This document shows, one piece after another, positions 1 to 8,649 of a DNA stretch of 13,267 bases. This DNA is from Pigoraptor vietnamica (lineage: Eukaryota; Opisthokonta; Filasterea). The DNA lies in NCBI GenBank assembly GCA_943704525.1, contig CALSCQ010002326.1, positions 1 through 13,267 on the forward strand. Reading direction: 5' to 3'. The notes under the pieces were generated by a model. The model saw nothing but the letters and a program-made list of their open reading frames with translations. It was not told the origin of the DNA and searched no databases. Position 1 is the first letter of the stretch, and each line of letters begins with the position of its first letter. Position numbers and translations under genes: made by a program.

Positions 1-3
1 CTC

Positions 4-31
4 CACACACACACACACACACACACACACA
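4..31. repeat. (CA)14 microsatellite at left window edge
   Basis: Fourteen CA units end six bases before the first visible ceramidase exon, so they form the 3' end of an intron whose 5' part is outside the window. Confidence 0.95.
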
Positions 32-37
32 ACGCAG

Positions 38-2114
38 AACGAGCTCTGCATTGCATCTGGCCCCGGCAACACGGACCGCGAGAGCACGCAGATTATCGGC
101 CAGCGCCAGTTTGAGAAGGCCGCCGAGCTGTACAAGGCTGCGTCGGCGTACGTCTCGGGTCCCATCGCCTCTGTGCACACGTCGATCGACATGTCGAATC
201 AGACGGTCACGCTTACCGACGGCACGAGCGGGCGCACGTGCAAGCCCTCGATGGGCTACGCTTTCGCGGGTGGCACCACGGACGGCCCGGGTGGGTGCGC
301 GTGATGTGATTGGAGCTCACGGCTTGGAGTATTTTTCTCTTCCTCTGGTCTGTGGTTATGCGTCGCACGTTTTGCGTTTTCAATCGGGGCATCTTGTTCG
401 GTGATCTTTAAACGGCGGTCCTAGCGGTTTCCTAACTCCTTCACCCGGTTTGTTTGCAGGCATGTTTGACTTTAAGCAGGGGACGACGTCCGGCAACATC
501 TTCTGGAACACGGTGTCTGGCATTCTCAAGAAGCCGACGCAGGACCAGGTTAACTGCCAGCACCCGAAGCCCATCCTCCTCGACACGGGCCAGCTCTCGT
601 TCCCCTATCAGTGGCAGGTGCGCATACACGCACGCACACATTCGTTCATGCTCGATGAAAGCACACTGTGCGCATGCACGCACACATTCGTTAGCTCGAT
701 GAGCACACAGTCGCATGCACGCACATTCGTTTACGCTCGATGAAAGCACACATTGCGCATGCACGCACACATTCTATGGTCGCTGGACGCACAAGCTCAC
801 ACATCTCTGTTGTACATTGTACTTGACGTGCTATCCTCCTGCTTACATGTGCCTTGTGCGCCACGCAGCCTGCGATCGTCGACATCCAGATGTACCGCAT
901 CGGCAATGTGTTCATCGCCGCCGTTCCCGCGGAGTTTACGACGATGGCCGGTCGCCGTCTCAAGGACGCCATTGCGGACACGCTCCGCCAGGCCGGCGCC
1001 TTCCCCGCCGACGGCACGTGGGTAGCTGCCTTGCATACACACGTACACGCACACGTATTGGACACTGTAACCCTTGTGTGCTGTGACCCTACTCCTGAGC
1101 TCCCTGTGTCTATGAGAGTTTGCGTGAAAGTTTGTGTGTTTCCTTCCGCTCCCTCAACGGTGTATTACTGCAGTGTCATGATCTCTGGCCTGAGCAACAC
1201 GTACTCGGACTACGTCACTACCTTCGAGGAGTTCCAGGTCCAGCGCTACGAGGGTGTGTGTCTGCCCGCGCGCCCTGTCGTTGTGCTGTCAGTGTCGATG
1301 GGTTTGTGATATTTGTTTGGAAATCTTTGGGTGTATCTGCAAGCACGTGCGGCGATGCGTACAAGCTTACTCACCGCCGTCGCCTCCACGTCGTCGCTCT
1401 GCGCAGGTGCCTCGACGGCGCACGGCCCGCACACGCTCTCGGCGTACATTGCCGCGTTCAAGAACCTCGCGCTCGCTCTTGTGGGCAAGGCGAACGTCCC
1501 TGCGCCCGTTCCCAAGCCGGACTTCTCTGGCAAGATGCTCAGCCTTCTTCCGCCGGTGCGTCTCCGACTGTTCACCGTGTGTGTGTGCGTGTACATTGCA
1601 TGGGGTGTGGGTGGTGTGCTCTGGGTGTTGTGAATGTGCGTATGTGCAGTAGTGCGTTCACTGAATAATTGCATTTTGCCCCTTCCTAATCTTTCTTCGT
1701 CTACTGTAGGTCATCGTCGATGCTCCCCCGATCGGCAAGTCCTTCGGCGCCGTTCTCACGGACGTGCACACGGACAAGGCGTACGCGCGCGGCTACGACA
1801 CGGTCTCGGTGCAGTTTGCGACGGCGTGCCCCCGCAACAACCTGCGCCAGGAGGACACGTTCCTGACGGTTGAGCGCCTTGACGAGGCCACGAACCAGTG
1901 GGTCGTCGTCGCCAATGACGGCCACTGGGAGACGCGCTTCCTGTGGGACCGCGCCTCGATTGTCTCGCCGCAGAGCACAGCGACGATCGAGTGGGAGATT
2001 CCCGCGGACGCCGCCCCCGGCACGTACCGCATTCGCCACTTTGGCACGGCCAAGACGCTCTTCGGCAAGTACTCTGACTTTACGGGCACGTCGGGCTCGT
2101 TCACCGTCCTGTAA
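38..2114 (+). CDS. ASAH2: Neutral (non-lysosomal) ceramidase, 5'-truncated, six exons
   Basis: Exons: 38-290, 460-617, 869-1017, 1174-1253, 1407-1555, 1710-2114 (TAA), giving 397 residues in one frame. Neutral ceramidases hydrolyse ceramide to sphingosine and fatty acid, usually at the cell surface or in the secretory route. Family signatures appear in order: ASGPGNTD and STQIIGQRQF (residues 7-26), GYAFAGGTTDGPG, KPILLDTG, VDIQMYRIG, PAEFTTMAGRR (157-167), ISGLSNTYSDYVTT (190-203), QRYEGASTAHGPHTL, then the beta-rich C-terminal domain (about 258-397). Glu159 and a Tyr in SNTYSDY are the likely zinc ligands by family analogy. The catalytic serine region and any signal peptide lie upstream of the window. 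Exon 3 must end at 1017 (GTGGGT donor); a donor at 1022 breaks the frame. A CTAAC branch-point match lies at 432-436 and CTAAT at 1686-1690. Identity is very secure; the first exon edge at 38 follows a CGCAG acceptor in a CA tract. Confidence 0.94.
618..774. repeat. Minisatellite inside ceramidase intron 2
   Basis: Three and a half imperfect tandem units: 618-667, 668-711, 712-754 and a partial 755-774. Each runs GCGCATGCACGCACACATTC, then CTCGATGA, then AGCACAC. Units are 43-50 bases long and differ by small indels. The array begins directly at the splice donor. Confidence 0.85.
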
Positions 2115-2545
2115 ATAGGACTGCGTGGGGGGTGCGTGTGGGGGTGCAGTGTGCATGCGTCGGCGTGTCTCCCTCTCCATATGACTCTTTGAAGCGTTTT
2201 CCGGTTTTTCCGCCGTTTCTTTCTCACGGCTGTGTGGGTGCGTGATGCACCACACGACCTCTTCGGTTTTATTCCTTTTTTTTGTCCCTTGCTTAAAAAA
2301 ATATTCAAAATCCGAAACTGCGCAATTGATGCCGCTCACAAGAGTGCAGGTCGGTTTTGAGTCTCTGTGCACACACATACCTCAGTCTATGCGCGACCGC
2401 ACCACTTGCAATGCGCCCCAGAGCGACGTCACGCACACGCAGCACACCGCCACTCAAGCACACACAGACACACGAATCACAATATCAAGTTCAGTTTGTT
2501 CTCGTTGCAGAAAAAGTATATTCGTTTACAAACACGCATATTAGG
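2115..2545. other. Convergent 3' intergenic region
   Basis: Tail-to-tail spacer of 431 bases between the ceramidase stop and the hydrolase-acyltransferase stop. It must hold both 3' untranslated regions. An AT-rich island (about 2265-2311, T-run then AAAAAAATATTC) stands out against the GC-rich genes and is a plausible 3'-end region. TGTAAAC lies 16 bases past the minus-strand stop (2530-2524), which resembles the TGTAA polyadenylation signal of some algae, but this is weak. No RNA gene or credible ORF was seen. Confidence 0.5.
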
Positions 2546-5500
2546 TCAGTTATCGCGAGGCGATACGGGGGCTTCCAGCCTCTCCGACGCTTCCCTCAGC
2601 GCCTCAAACTCTCCAGCAATCGCCGCACATATCGCGTCAACGCTCGGCGTCAGCGCGCTCGACCCCTGCGCCGACACCGTGACCTTGCCGTCGTACGAAA
2701 AGATGGTCATCCCCAGCCCTGCGTCCCCAGTCACCGGGATGATGCCCGTGTAGTTCTTAAGCTTCTCGCCAGCAATGTGCATGGCGTGCTGCGGGCCGGG
2801 CACGTTCGTGACCACCGCCGCAGCCTTCGCGCCAAGCGGCGCCACGGCAAAGCGGGCCACCCACGAGGGCATGTAGCCGAGGAAAGTCGTGAACCACATC
2901 GAAACAACGGCCTCGGGCGACCGCTTCAGCGAGTCCATGCGGCGCTTGATGGCAATCGTGCGCGCGACGACGTTCGTCTCTCCGATGGGCAGCGAGCACC
3001 ACACGGTGATCGACAGGTTGTTCGACGCGGCGGGGAGACCCTTCACGCCGAGCCGCGGGCGCATGTTGAAAGGGATCATGCACACGGCCTCTTTGCTCGT
3101 GTACGACGGCGTCTTCACGCGGCCGAACGCCCCCGCGATGCACGAGAGGAGGACGTCGTTCACGGACACGCCCATGCGGCGGCCGACCCGCTTGACCTCG
3201 GCGAGATCGAGGGCGGGCGTCCACGCAACGCGCTTCTCCGTCGAGCCCGGCGCAGACGTCTTGAACGGAGACCCCGGGCCGAGATAGAGCACGGTCACCT
3301 TGAAGCCGATGATGAGCGCAGCCACCGCCCAGTAGAGAACCATGGCCGGGTAGTAGAGCAGCGTCCACAGCAGAGCAAGAAGCGCATTGAAGAACGACAC
3401 AGCGCCGGCGACGAGGGAGTTGCGGCGGGCTCCGGAGGCATTGGGCGCGCCGTGCGAGTGGCCGTTCTCCGCCGCTCTCGTCGTCTGCTGCGTTTGGGGG
3501 TGCGGTAGCGCGACGTTCTCGCCACAGAGGCTGAGCATCATCTGCACGCTGCCAGAGCCGTCCGCGATCGCGTGGTGGAGGCGCGTCAGGAGCACGCACG
3601 CGCCGCCGTTCGGGACGCCCTCGCCGTTCACGGGGATGATGAGGTTCGTGTCCCACAGCGGCTTCGACTGGTCGAGAGGCTCGCTGACAATCTTCGAGAT
3701 GCGCGCCTGCGCGGACTCGCCGGCGGGCAGGCGGTGGACGTGGACGTGCGCGCCGACGTCAAAGCTTGGATCGGACTCCCACCTATTTCGTTGCGAGGGG
3801 CCATTCGCAAACAAGGGGACATGAGAGACAAGAAAGATGGAAACACGAGACGCGAACAGGTGGGGCAATCGAGTTCCAATTGCGCTGCAGTACGACACAA
3901 GTGAAAGCATCGCAAGCACCCACCGGTACCACGGGCGCAGAAGGGTCCTCTGGCCGAGCTTTTGCCGCAGCCGGGGGTACTGGCGCGTCCAGTGGTCGAA
4001 CGTCGCCACTATGGCCTCGCGTGGGATCTCCTGAAATGCACAGTAGGGAAGGATGGGCTGTTTCAGCACACGCGGTGCAATTCGGCACACGCAGCCAACC
4101 AAAACATTTAAAAAGAGAAAGGCACTGCAGACCGAAAGCAACGAAAAAGGTGCGAAAATTTGACATGCAATGGTTACACAACATCACAAAAGAAGAGATT
4201 GTCATGAAATAAAGTGGCGACACGTGGGCGGCGCACACCTTGTCGAGCACGCAGAAGCCCGAGATGGCCATACCCTGCTGCGGAGCCTCCGCGACGAGAA
4301 AGAGCGAGTCGAGTCCGCTCAGGCGCTCGCCGTCGACAACGGGAACAATCGGTCGCACGACGACGCCAATCGAGCCGTTCTCGCTCGGAGCGCCCTTGCC
4401 GTGGCGCAGCGCACGCTCCCGCGCGTCGCGAATGTGCTTCTCCAGCTCCGCGTTGAACTCGTCGGGAACCTTCGCGAGGGCAGAGCAAACAGAAATGGAC
4501 ACCGCAGTCAATATTATGATGGATCAACTTCAGTTACGCAACGGTGCCCACACGAGGAGGGCTTAAAAAAGATTATCCGCAGAGTGAGACTGAGTGGCTC
4601 AAGCTAGAGTGACCAGTCTATGGACTCGCACGCGCGTTCGACAGCGGCAGTCTCATGACATTGAAGTCACACCCCACATCGCACACACACGCACCTCAGC
4701 GATCAGACCGTGGCCGCACCCCTCAAACACGCGCAGCTTGGACGTCCCAATCGCCGCGTGGATGGCGTAACTGTTGCTCGGGCGCAGGAGGTTGTCCTCG
4801 TCACCGACCACGATGAGAATGGGGAGCCCACTCCCACCGAGGCGACGCAGGCGCTTCGCAGAGATCCAGTGCGTCGAAACGGCCGTGAAGTGGTTGAAGA
4901 GGCCCTTCGGGGACGTGGGAGGCGACTTGCCGTAGCGCTGTATGGTGCGCGAATGGAACAGACGGAACAAAACAAGGCGCGTTTGCATGAGTACGTTGTG
5001 CGAGTGTGCACGTATGTGTGTGCGGCCGTACGTGCGACTGTCGCTGACATTGCCAGCCCGTGCTCCGCACACTATGGAATTTTGCGCATAGCAAAAACCG
5101 ACTGGCCATCACAATCGCGGTGCGAGCGCACGTGCACGCACAAAACCAACCTGGCGGAGCGCGAGCCGCAATGCCTCGACCTTCTCTGGCGAATCGAGGG
5201 CGCGGCTTCCGTAGAGCAGGCGGAGTGCGTGCTCCGTGCGCGCGCGGACGTTGGGCGCAGTGAACACGGCCGCGAAATGGCGAAGTCCCTACAACACAAG
5301 ACGCGTTCGGGATAAGCTCCATGACGAAATCATCACCGTAATCTCTCCACGTGTCACATAGTAAACAGTGTAGGAAAGGCCCAGTGGCAGTCACGTGTGC
5401 GGACCTTCAGCTGCGGGAACGCTCCAACGCCGCCGGCGTGCGTGTTGATGAGCGTAAGCGAATCGAACATGGCGTGCGAGTGGAGGGCGGCCTCGAGGCT

Positions 5501-5926
5501 AATCATGCCGCCCATGGAGATGCCGCAGAGATGCACGCCGCTATGCCACCCAATCTGCTCGAGAACGCAAATGAGATCGCGCGCCATTGTCTCCACCGAC
5601 GACACCCAGTGTGGCACAGAGCTGCGCCCGCAGCCGCGGTTGTCGAGCACGAGGACGGTGAACTCGTTCGCCTTGGGAAGAAAGTGATCGACCTGCGTGT
5701 GTGCGCGATGTGGTCAGAGTAGAAACAAAGTGTGCCATTTGTCTCCAAAGCACTTTGTTGGCAACGCATATCACCGCTCGTATTTCACACTCGCCTGCAT
5801 GCGCCACCCCTCGAGGCTCGTTCCAAACCCCATCACGAGGCACACGCGGATGGGTCCCTCGCCGTGCAGCTCATAGTAGATGCTGGCGGGGCCCGCAAGC
5901 TCGTGCGACACTTGGCAGTGCGGCAT
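2546..5926 (-). CDS. Alpha/beta hydrolase fused to WS/DGAT acyltransferase, seven exons
   Basis: Minus-strand exons: 5926-5795, 5692-5405, 5288-5151, 4937-4695, 4469-4239, 4030-3924, 3782-2546 (TGA); 791 aa. Residues 1-292 are an alpha/beta hydrolase: HGEG (21-24), MGFG oxyanion region (32-35), DNRGCGRS, GISMGG nucleophile elbow (Ser103), GDEDNLLRP (Asp234), GCGHG (His262). Its last helix continues across intron 4 into exon 5, followed by a linker of about 25 residues. Residues about 315-791 are a WS/DGAT: SGLDSLFL (318-325), PLWD, HHAIADG (449-455), a hydrophobic membrane-prone stretch (502-548), VSVNDVLLS (from 585), NN (634-635), VTNVPGP (704-710). WS/DGAT enzymes esterify acyl-CoA to fatty alcohols or diacylglycerol. 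ATG 5926 is the first Met after an in-frame stop at 6046-6044. The hydrolase's substrate is unknown. No signal peptide is seen. Splice choice is firm except intron 1, which is either GC-AG or a GT donor 6 bases on. Confidence 0.88.
4470..4694 (-). other. Intron 4 at the hydrolase/acyltransferase junction
   Basis: Phase-0 intron of 225 bases: donor GAG|GTGCGTGTGT at 4694, acceptor after a pyrimidine-rich run ending GCGAAG at 4470. Reading through it stops at 4653, and the downstream exon has no in-frame ATG before the WS/DGAT core. Splicing joins GLIAE to VPDEFN, restoring the last helix of the hydrolase. This intron is therefore the key piece of evidence that the two domains belong to one gene. 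Confidence 0.8.
5693..5794 (-). other. Possible GC-AG intron 1 of hydrolase-acyltransferase gene
   Basis: The boundary reads ATGCAG|GCGAGTGTG on the minus strand with acceptor ACACGCAG|GTC. It is phase 0 on both sides and joins WRMQ to VDHF. The donor matches the U1 consensus except for C at +2. An alternative GT donor 6 bases on (AGT|GTGAAA) also keeps frame and would add two residues, Ala-Ser. Confidence 0.55.
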
Positions 5927-6276
5927 CTCCGCTGCGCACTCGCCTCGCTTCACGTCAAGCCCTGTTCTGAGTCTCTCGAGTTGTAAGACCGCGGAGAGGA
6001 TGTGTTGCTCACGGATTTGTACCTTCCGCTCGCAGTTGTCGCATTAATTGCTTTTGCGAGGGAGTGTGTGTGTGTGTGCGTGTGCGTGTGCGGAGACTGG
6101 AACGTAATCACGGGAATCACGCTGACCGAGTTTTTCCGCTCGTGACGCACCATGCACGTCATTTCTTACAGCAGACTGTTTGTTTTTATTGATGGTTGCC
6201 GACTTGCAGCGCACTTCAGTCACGGCTTTTTACTTAAGGCGTCTAAAAGAGCGAAGGGAGCGCAACAGACGCAGCC
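5927..6276. promoter_or_regulatory. Head-to-head promoter region, genes 2 and 3
   Basis: 350 bases separate the divergent start codons of the hydrolase-acyltransferase (-) and F-box (+) genes, so any core promoters and 5' untranslated regions must lie here or overlap. It holds a TG/CG-rich tract (6064-6091) and an AT-rich stretch (6163-6195). No specific box is asserted. Confidence 0.45.
6064..6091. repeat. Interrupted TG repeat in the divergent promoter
   Basis: Alternating purine-pyrimidine run of TG units with two CG interruptions, about midway between the two divergent starts. Confidence 0.85.
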
Positions 6277-6870
6277 ATGGACGCTCCACCGACCCTCCTC
6301 TCGCTGTCGGACGACGTGCTGAGCGAGCATATCGTGCGTCGTCTGGAACGGCAGGGAGACGTGCGCACACTCCGCGCACTCAGCCAGACGTGCAAGCGAC
6401 TGCGCATCCTCGCCAACAGCCGCCGCGTCTTCCATCTGCGCGCAGAAGTCGCGCGCCGTTTTGCGACCGACGCCGCTTTCCGCAGCGAACTGTGCAAGGA
6501 GGTGGTGGGATTGCCGAAGAATCGCCTCTCGATTTGCCTGGGACATCCGCGCGTCCTCGAGGAACTCGACAAGCTGCCGCAATCTCCGTACGGCCAGATG
6601 GGTTTCGGTGCGGTCTATCGCGTGCACGAAGCGCAGCAAGCGCGATGCCCTAGAGACTTGACGGTGTTTGCCGGCGTTTATGCGCTGGATTTGAGCGGCT
6701 TTCAAGGGATCACGGACGTCTCAGGGCTGCGGGACATCCACGTGCTGGACCTCAGCTCGTGCTCGAACATTACCGACCTCTCGCCGCTGGAGAACGTGCA
6801 CACTCTCATCGCAAAAGATGTGAGGGCAGACACGAGTGCGCTGAGGGGAGTAAAGCACGTGGTGCGCTAA
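6277..6870 (+). CDS. F-box protein with short leucine-rich repeat tail, intronless
   Basis: This is a 197-residue open frame; ATG 6277 lies in a GCCATGG context with an in-frame TAA at 6244 upstream, so the start is well supported. Residues about 6-50 fit an F-box: leucine-rich start, SDDVLSEHIVRRL, then TLRALSQTCKRLRIL. F-boxes bind Skp1 and place the protein as a substrate receptor in SCF ubiquitin ligases. Residues about 130-195 hold two to three LRR-like units of the form LDLSxCxxITDxSxLxxVHxL. That is few compared with typical F-box/LRR proteins, so the substrate platform is small or the repeat array has been lost at its end. The middle region (about 55-125) is not recognised. It is the only gene here without introns. 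It is divergent from the hydrolase-acyltransferase gene and convergent with the dioxygenase gene. Its target is unknown. Confidence 0.82.
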   Translation: MDAPPTLLSLSDDVLSEHIVRRLERQGDVRTLRALSQTCKRLRILANSRRVFHLRAEVARRFATDAAFRSELCKEVVGLPKNRLSICLGHPRVLEELDKLPQSPYGQMGFGAVYRVHEAQQARCPRDLTVFAGVYALDLSGFQGITDVSGLRDIHVLDLSSCSNITDLSPLENVHTLIAKDVRADTSALRGVKHVVR

Positions 6871-7064
6871 GATCTTGTGAGTTTGAGACAACTATGCGCT
6901 CGCGCATGACAAGCGCATCGAGTGGCACGGGGCACGCGACACGTGCACTTCCCTTTTGGCGTCGTTTTCATCCTTCACTTTTGTGATTATGTGACACGTG
7001 AGGCAAATAGCCGGGACACTCTTTCATGTGACACAGTCGTACAACGTGCCTCTCGAGCGCGCAA
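6871..7064. other. Convergent spacer between F-box and dioxygenase genes
   Basis: 194 bases, tail to tail. GACACGTG-like palindromic bits (CACGTG near 6941 and 6996) are present. No ORF or RNA gene was seen. Confidence 0.4.
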
Positions 7065-7930
7065 TCAACGGTCGGGAAGCTTGCCCGGTTGCTCGTGATC
7101 GAAGAACGCCGTGTTAACGGGCCACGTGCGACCGCCCCACAGCGGCCAATCGGTGTGGTCTTCGAGCCCGCAGCCAGTGTTGGGATGGAACATCACGTCG
7201 AAACCGCCGCGGTTTTGCATCAGCCACGTCGTCACCTGCGCGCGCGCGTGTGAGTGTGTTTGTGCATGTTTGTGTGGGTCTGGTGTGTGCGTTGAGAGAG
7301 GCGGCGGAATGTGTGCACGTACGCGCGAACATTCAAGCCTGGCTGGTGTCCATTTGGCGCGCATGTGTGTCGTGTTCGGCGAGTGTAGGGACGAGATGTC
7401 ATGTGTGTGTGTGTATAATTAAAGCCTACTTTGCCGCAAAACACTCACTGCGTGAAATTGCTCTGGCAGAAAGAACGCGCCCCATTGCGATGTGATGAAG
7501 GGTCCCGTGGGCGCGTAGTCGACGGGGAAGACGCACATATAGTCCATGTGAAACTGAGCTGCGTGGATGCGTGCATACATCAGCCAGCGTGTGAGTAAGA
7601 AGTGAGTACGGAAACACTTTAACAATATAGAACGTCCTCGCCAACGCGCACTTTCCCGCGATGGCACTCACAGTCGCATTCCGGCACGTGCTCCAGGCGA
7701 AAGCGGTCGATGAAGCGGCTGCGCACTTGGAGGGCGCCACTCGTGGACTCGTTCGCAGACGACCAAAAGATCACGTGCGCGTGAAACGACTGTGCGTACG
7801 GTTTGCTCGCTCGACAGCGCGCAATCTCCTCCTTCGTCATGTCCGGGTACAGCGTGGGATGTGCCGAACACGCGAGGACTGACGCAAGCAACACGAGCGC
7901 GCACGGAACAGGGATCAACAAGCGCATCAT
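7065..7930 (-). CDS. DOPA 4,5-dioxygenase-like protein with signal peptide, three exons
   Basis: Minus-strand exons: 7930-7672, 7558-7449, 7235-7065 (TGA), 179 aa. Both complete introns have GTGAGT donors and consistent phases (1 and 0). Residues 1-23 form a classic secretory signal (Met, Arg, then a leucine/valine-rich core ending in ACSA), so a secreted or endomembrane location is likely. The rest fits the DOPA 4,5-dioxygenase family: FHAHVIFW (49-56), APTGP followed by an aromatic strand, WLMQNRG (127-133), FDVMFHPNTG (135-144) and EDHTDW (148-153). Candidate metal-binding or catalytic histidines are H50, H52, H140 and H150. Family members with known function cleave L-DOPA rings in betalain or muscaflavin formation, but most members are uncharacterised, so the substrate is open. 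ATG 7930 is the first Met after an in-frame stop at 8011-8009. Confidence 0.84.
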
Positions 7931-8350
7931 CTTCACCTGACACACACACGCACACACACCGAAGCGCACTCCTTTCCGACAATTTTGACATGCGAGGGGA
8001 GTGTGTCGTTAACACCTTATCTGCATTCGCATTCTCGATTTACTTTCCCGGCGTGGGGAAAAAGGGTGGCGTGCGACTGAACCCGGCAGTGAAGAACGCA
8101 TGGAATGCCGGTGGGCGTCAGCTACCCGCGCATGGCGTAAGCCAACACCAAACGTCCGGCGTGTGCACAACACTCGTCGTCGCAGTCTTCAACGCACGCA
8201 TGGCAGCCTTTGTGCTGATGTGTCGCACGCTTTCTTCGATCGCACATCGAATGCCGCAAACGCCGAAAAGGTGGTCAGCAAGGCCGGCCTGCCGTGCCTG
8301 AAATTTCGAAATACTGTCACATGATTGTGTGAGAGTGTGTGTGTGTGTGT

Positions 8351-8407
<57 letters not shown>

Positions 8408-8649
8408 TGTTTGTGTCTGTGCGTGTGTGTGTGTGACTGTGTGTGCCTGGTGTTGAAGCAAAGTAGGGTCCTTATCAGCATTGCCAACCAATCAGATGAT
8501 CGGCGGGAAATTTGAACGTCAACACTGAAGTCACACAGACCATCTCAGCAAACCTCGCTTGAAAGCAACGCACAAGACACACGTACACACGACCACTGCC
8601 GCGTTTATTCCCCGCACGAGGCCCGTGAGCGCACGCGTGGCGGGCACAA
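7931..8649. promoter_or_regulatory. Head-to-head intergenic region, dioxygenase and CEP83
   Basis: 719 bases separate the divergent starts. The region holds a short CA tract (7939-7960), a unique middle part (about 7965-8320) with small ORFs but no recognised protein, and a long TG tract (8326-8447). CEP83 has an in-frame stop at 8626, so its 5' untranslated region is at least partly here. Confidence 0.45.
8326..8447. repeat. Long TG microsatellite upstream of CEP83
   Basis: About 120 bases of TG dinucleotides with a few interruptions (TA, TT, TC, CG). The purest part is 8335-8402. Confidence 0.92.

Noticed and set aside
2357-3508. Long plus-strand open frame (383 codons) opposite the acyltransferase exon
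   Set aside because: It is Arg/His-rich antisense of a GC-rich exon, has no recognisable motif, and the minus strand encodes a full conserved WS/DGAT there.
2546-4141. WS/DGAT as a stand-alone gene read straight through from 4141
   Set aside because: The read-through frame includes two introns (3783-3923 and part of 4031-4238), would place non-conserved residues in the middle of the N-terminal domain, and drops the conserved SGLDSLFL segment coded upstream.
4653-5072. Hydrolase ending at the stop at 4653
   Set aside because: This would lose the final helix, which is found in frame across a well-formed phase-0 intron.
8100-8324. 74-codon plus-strand frame in the dioxygenase/CEP83 spacer
   Set aside because: No family resemblance, basic composition, no splice or start support. 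Left as intergenic.
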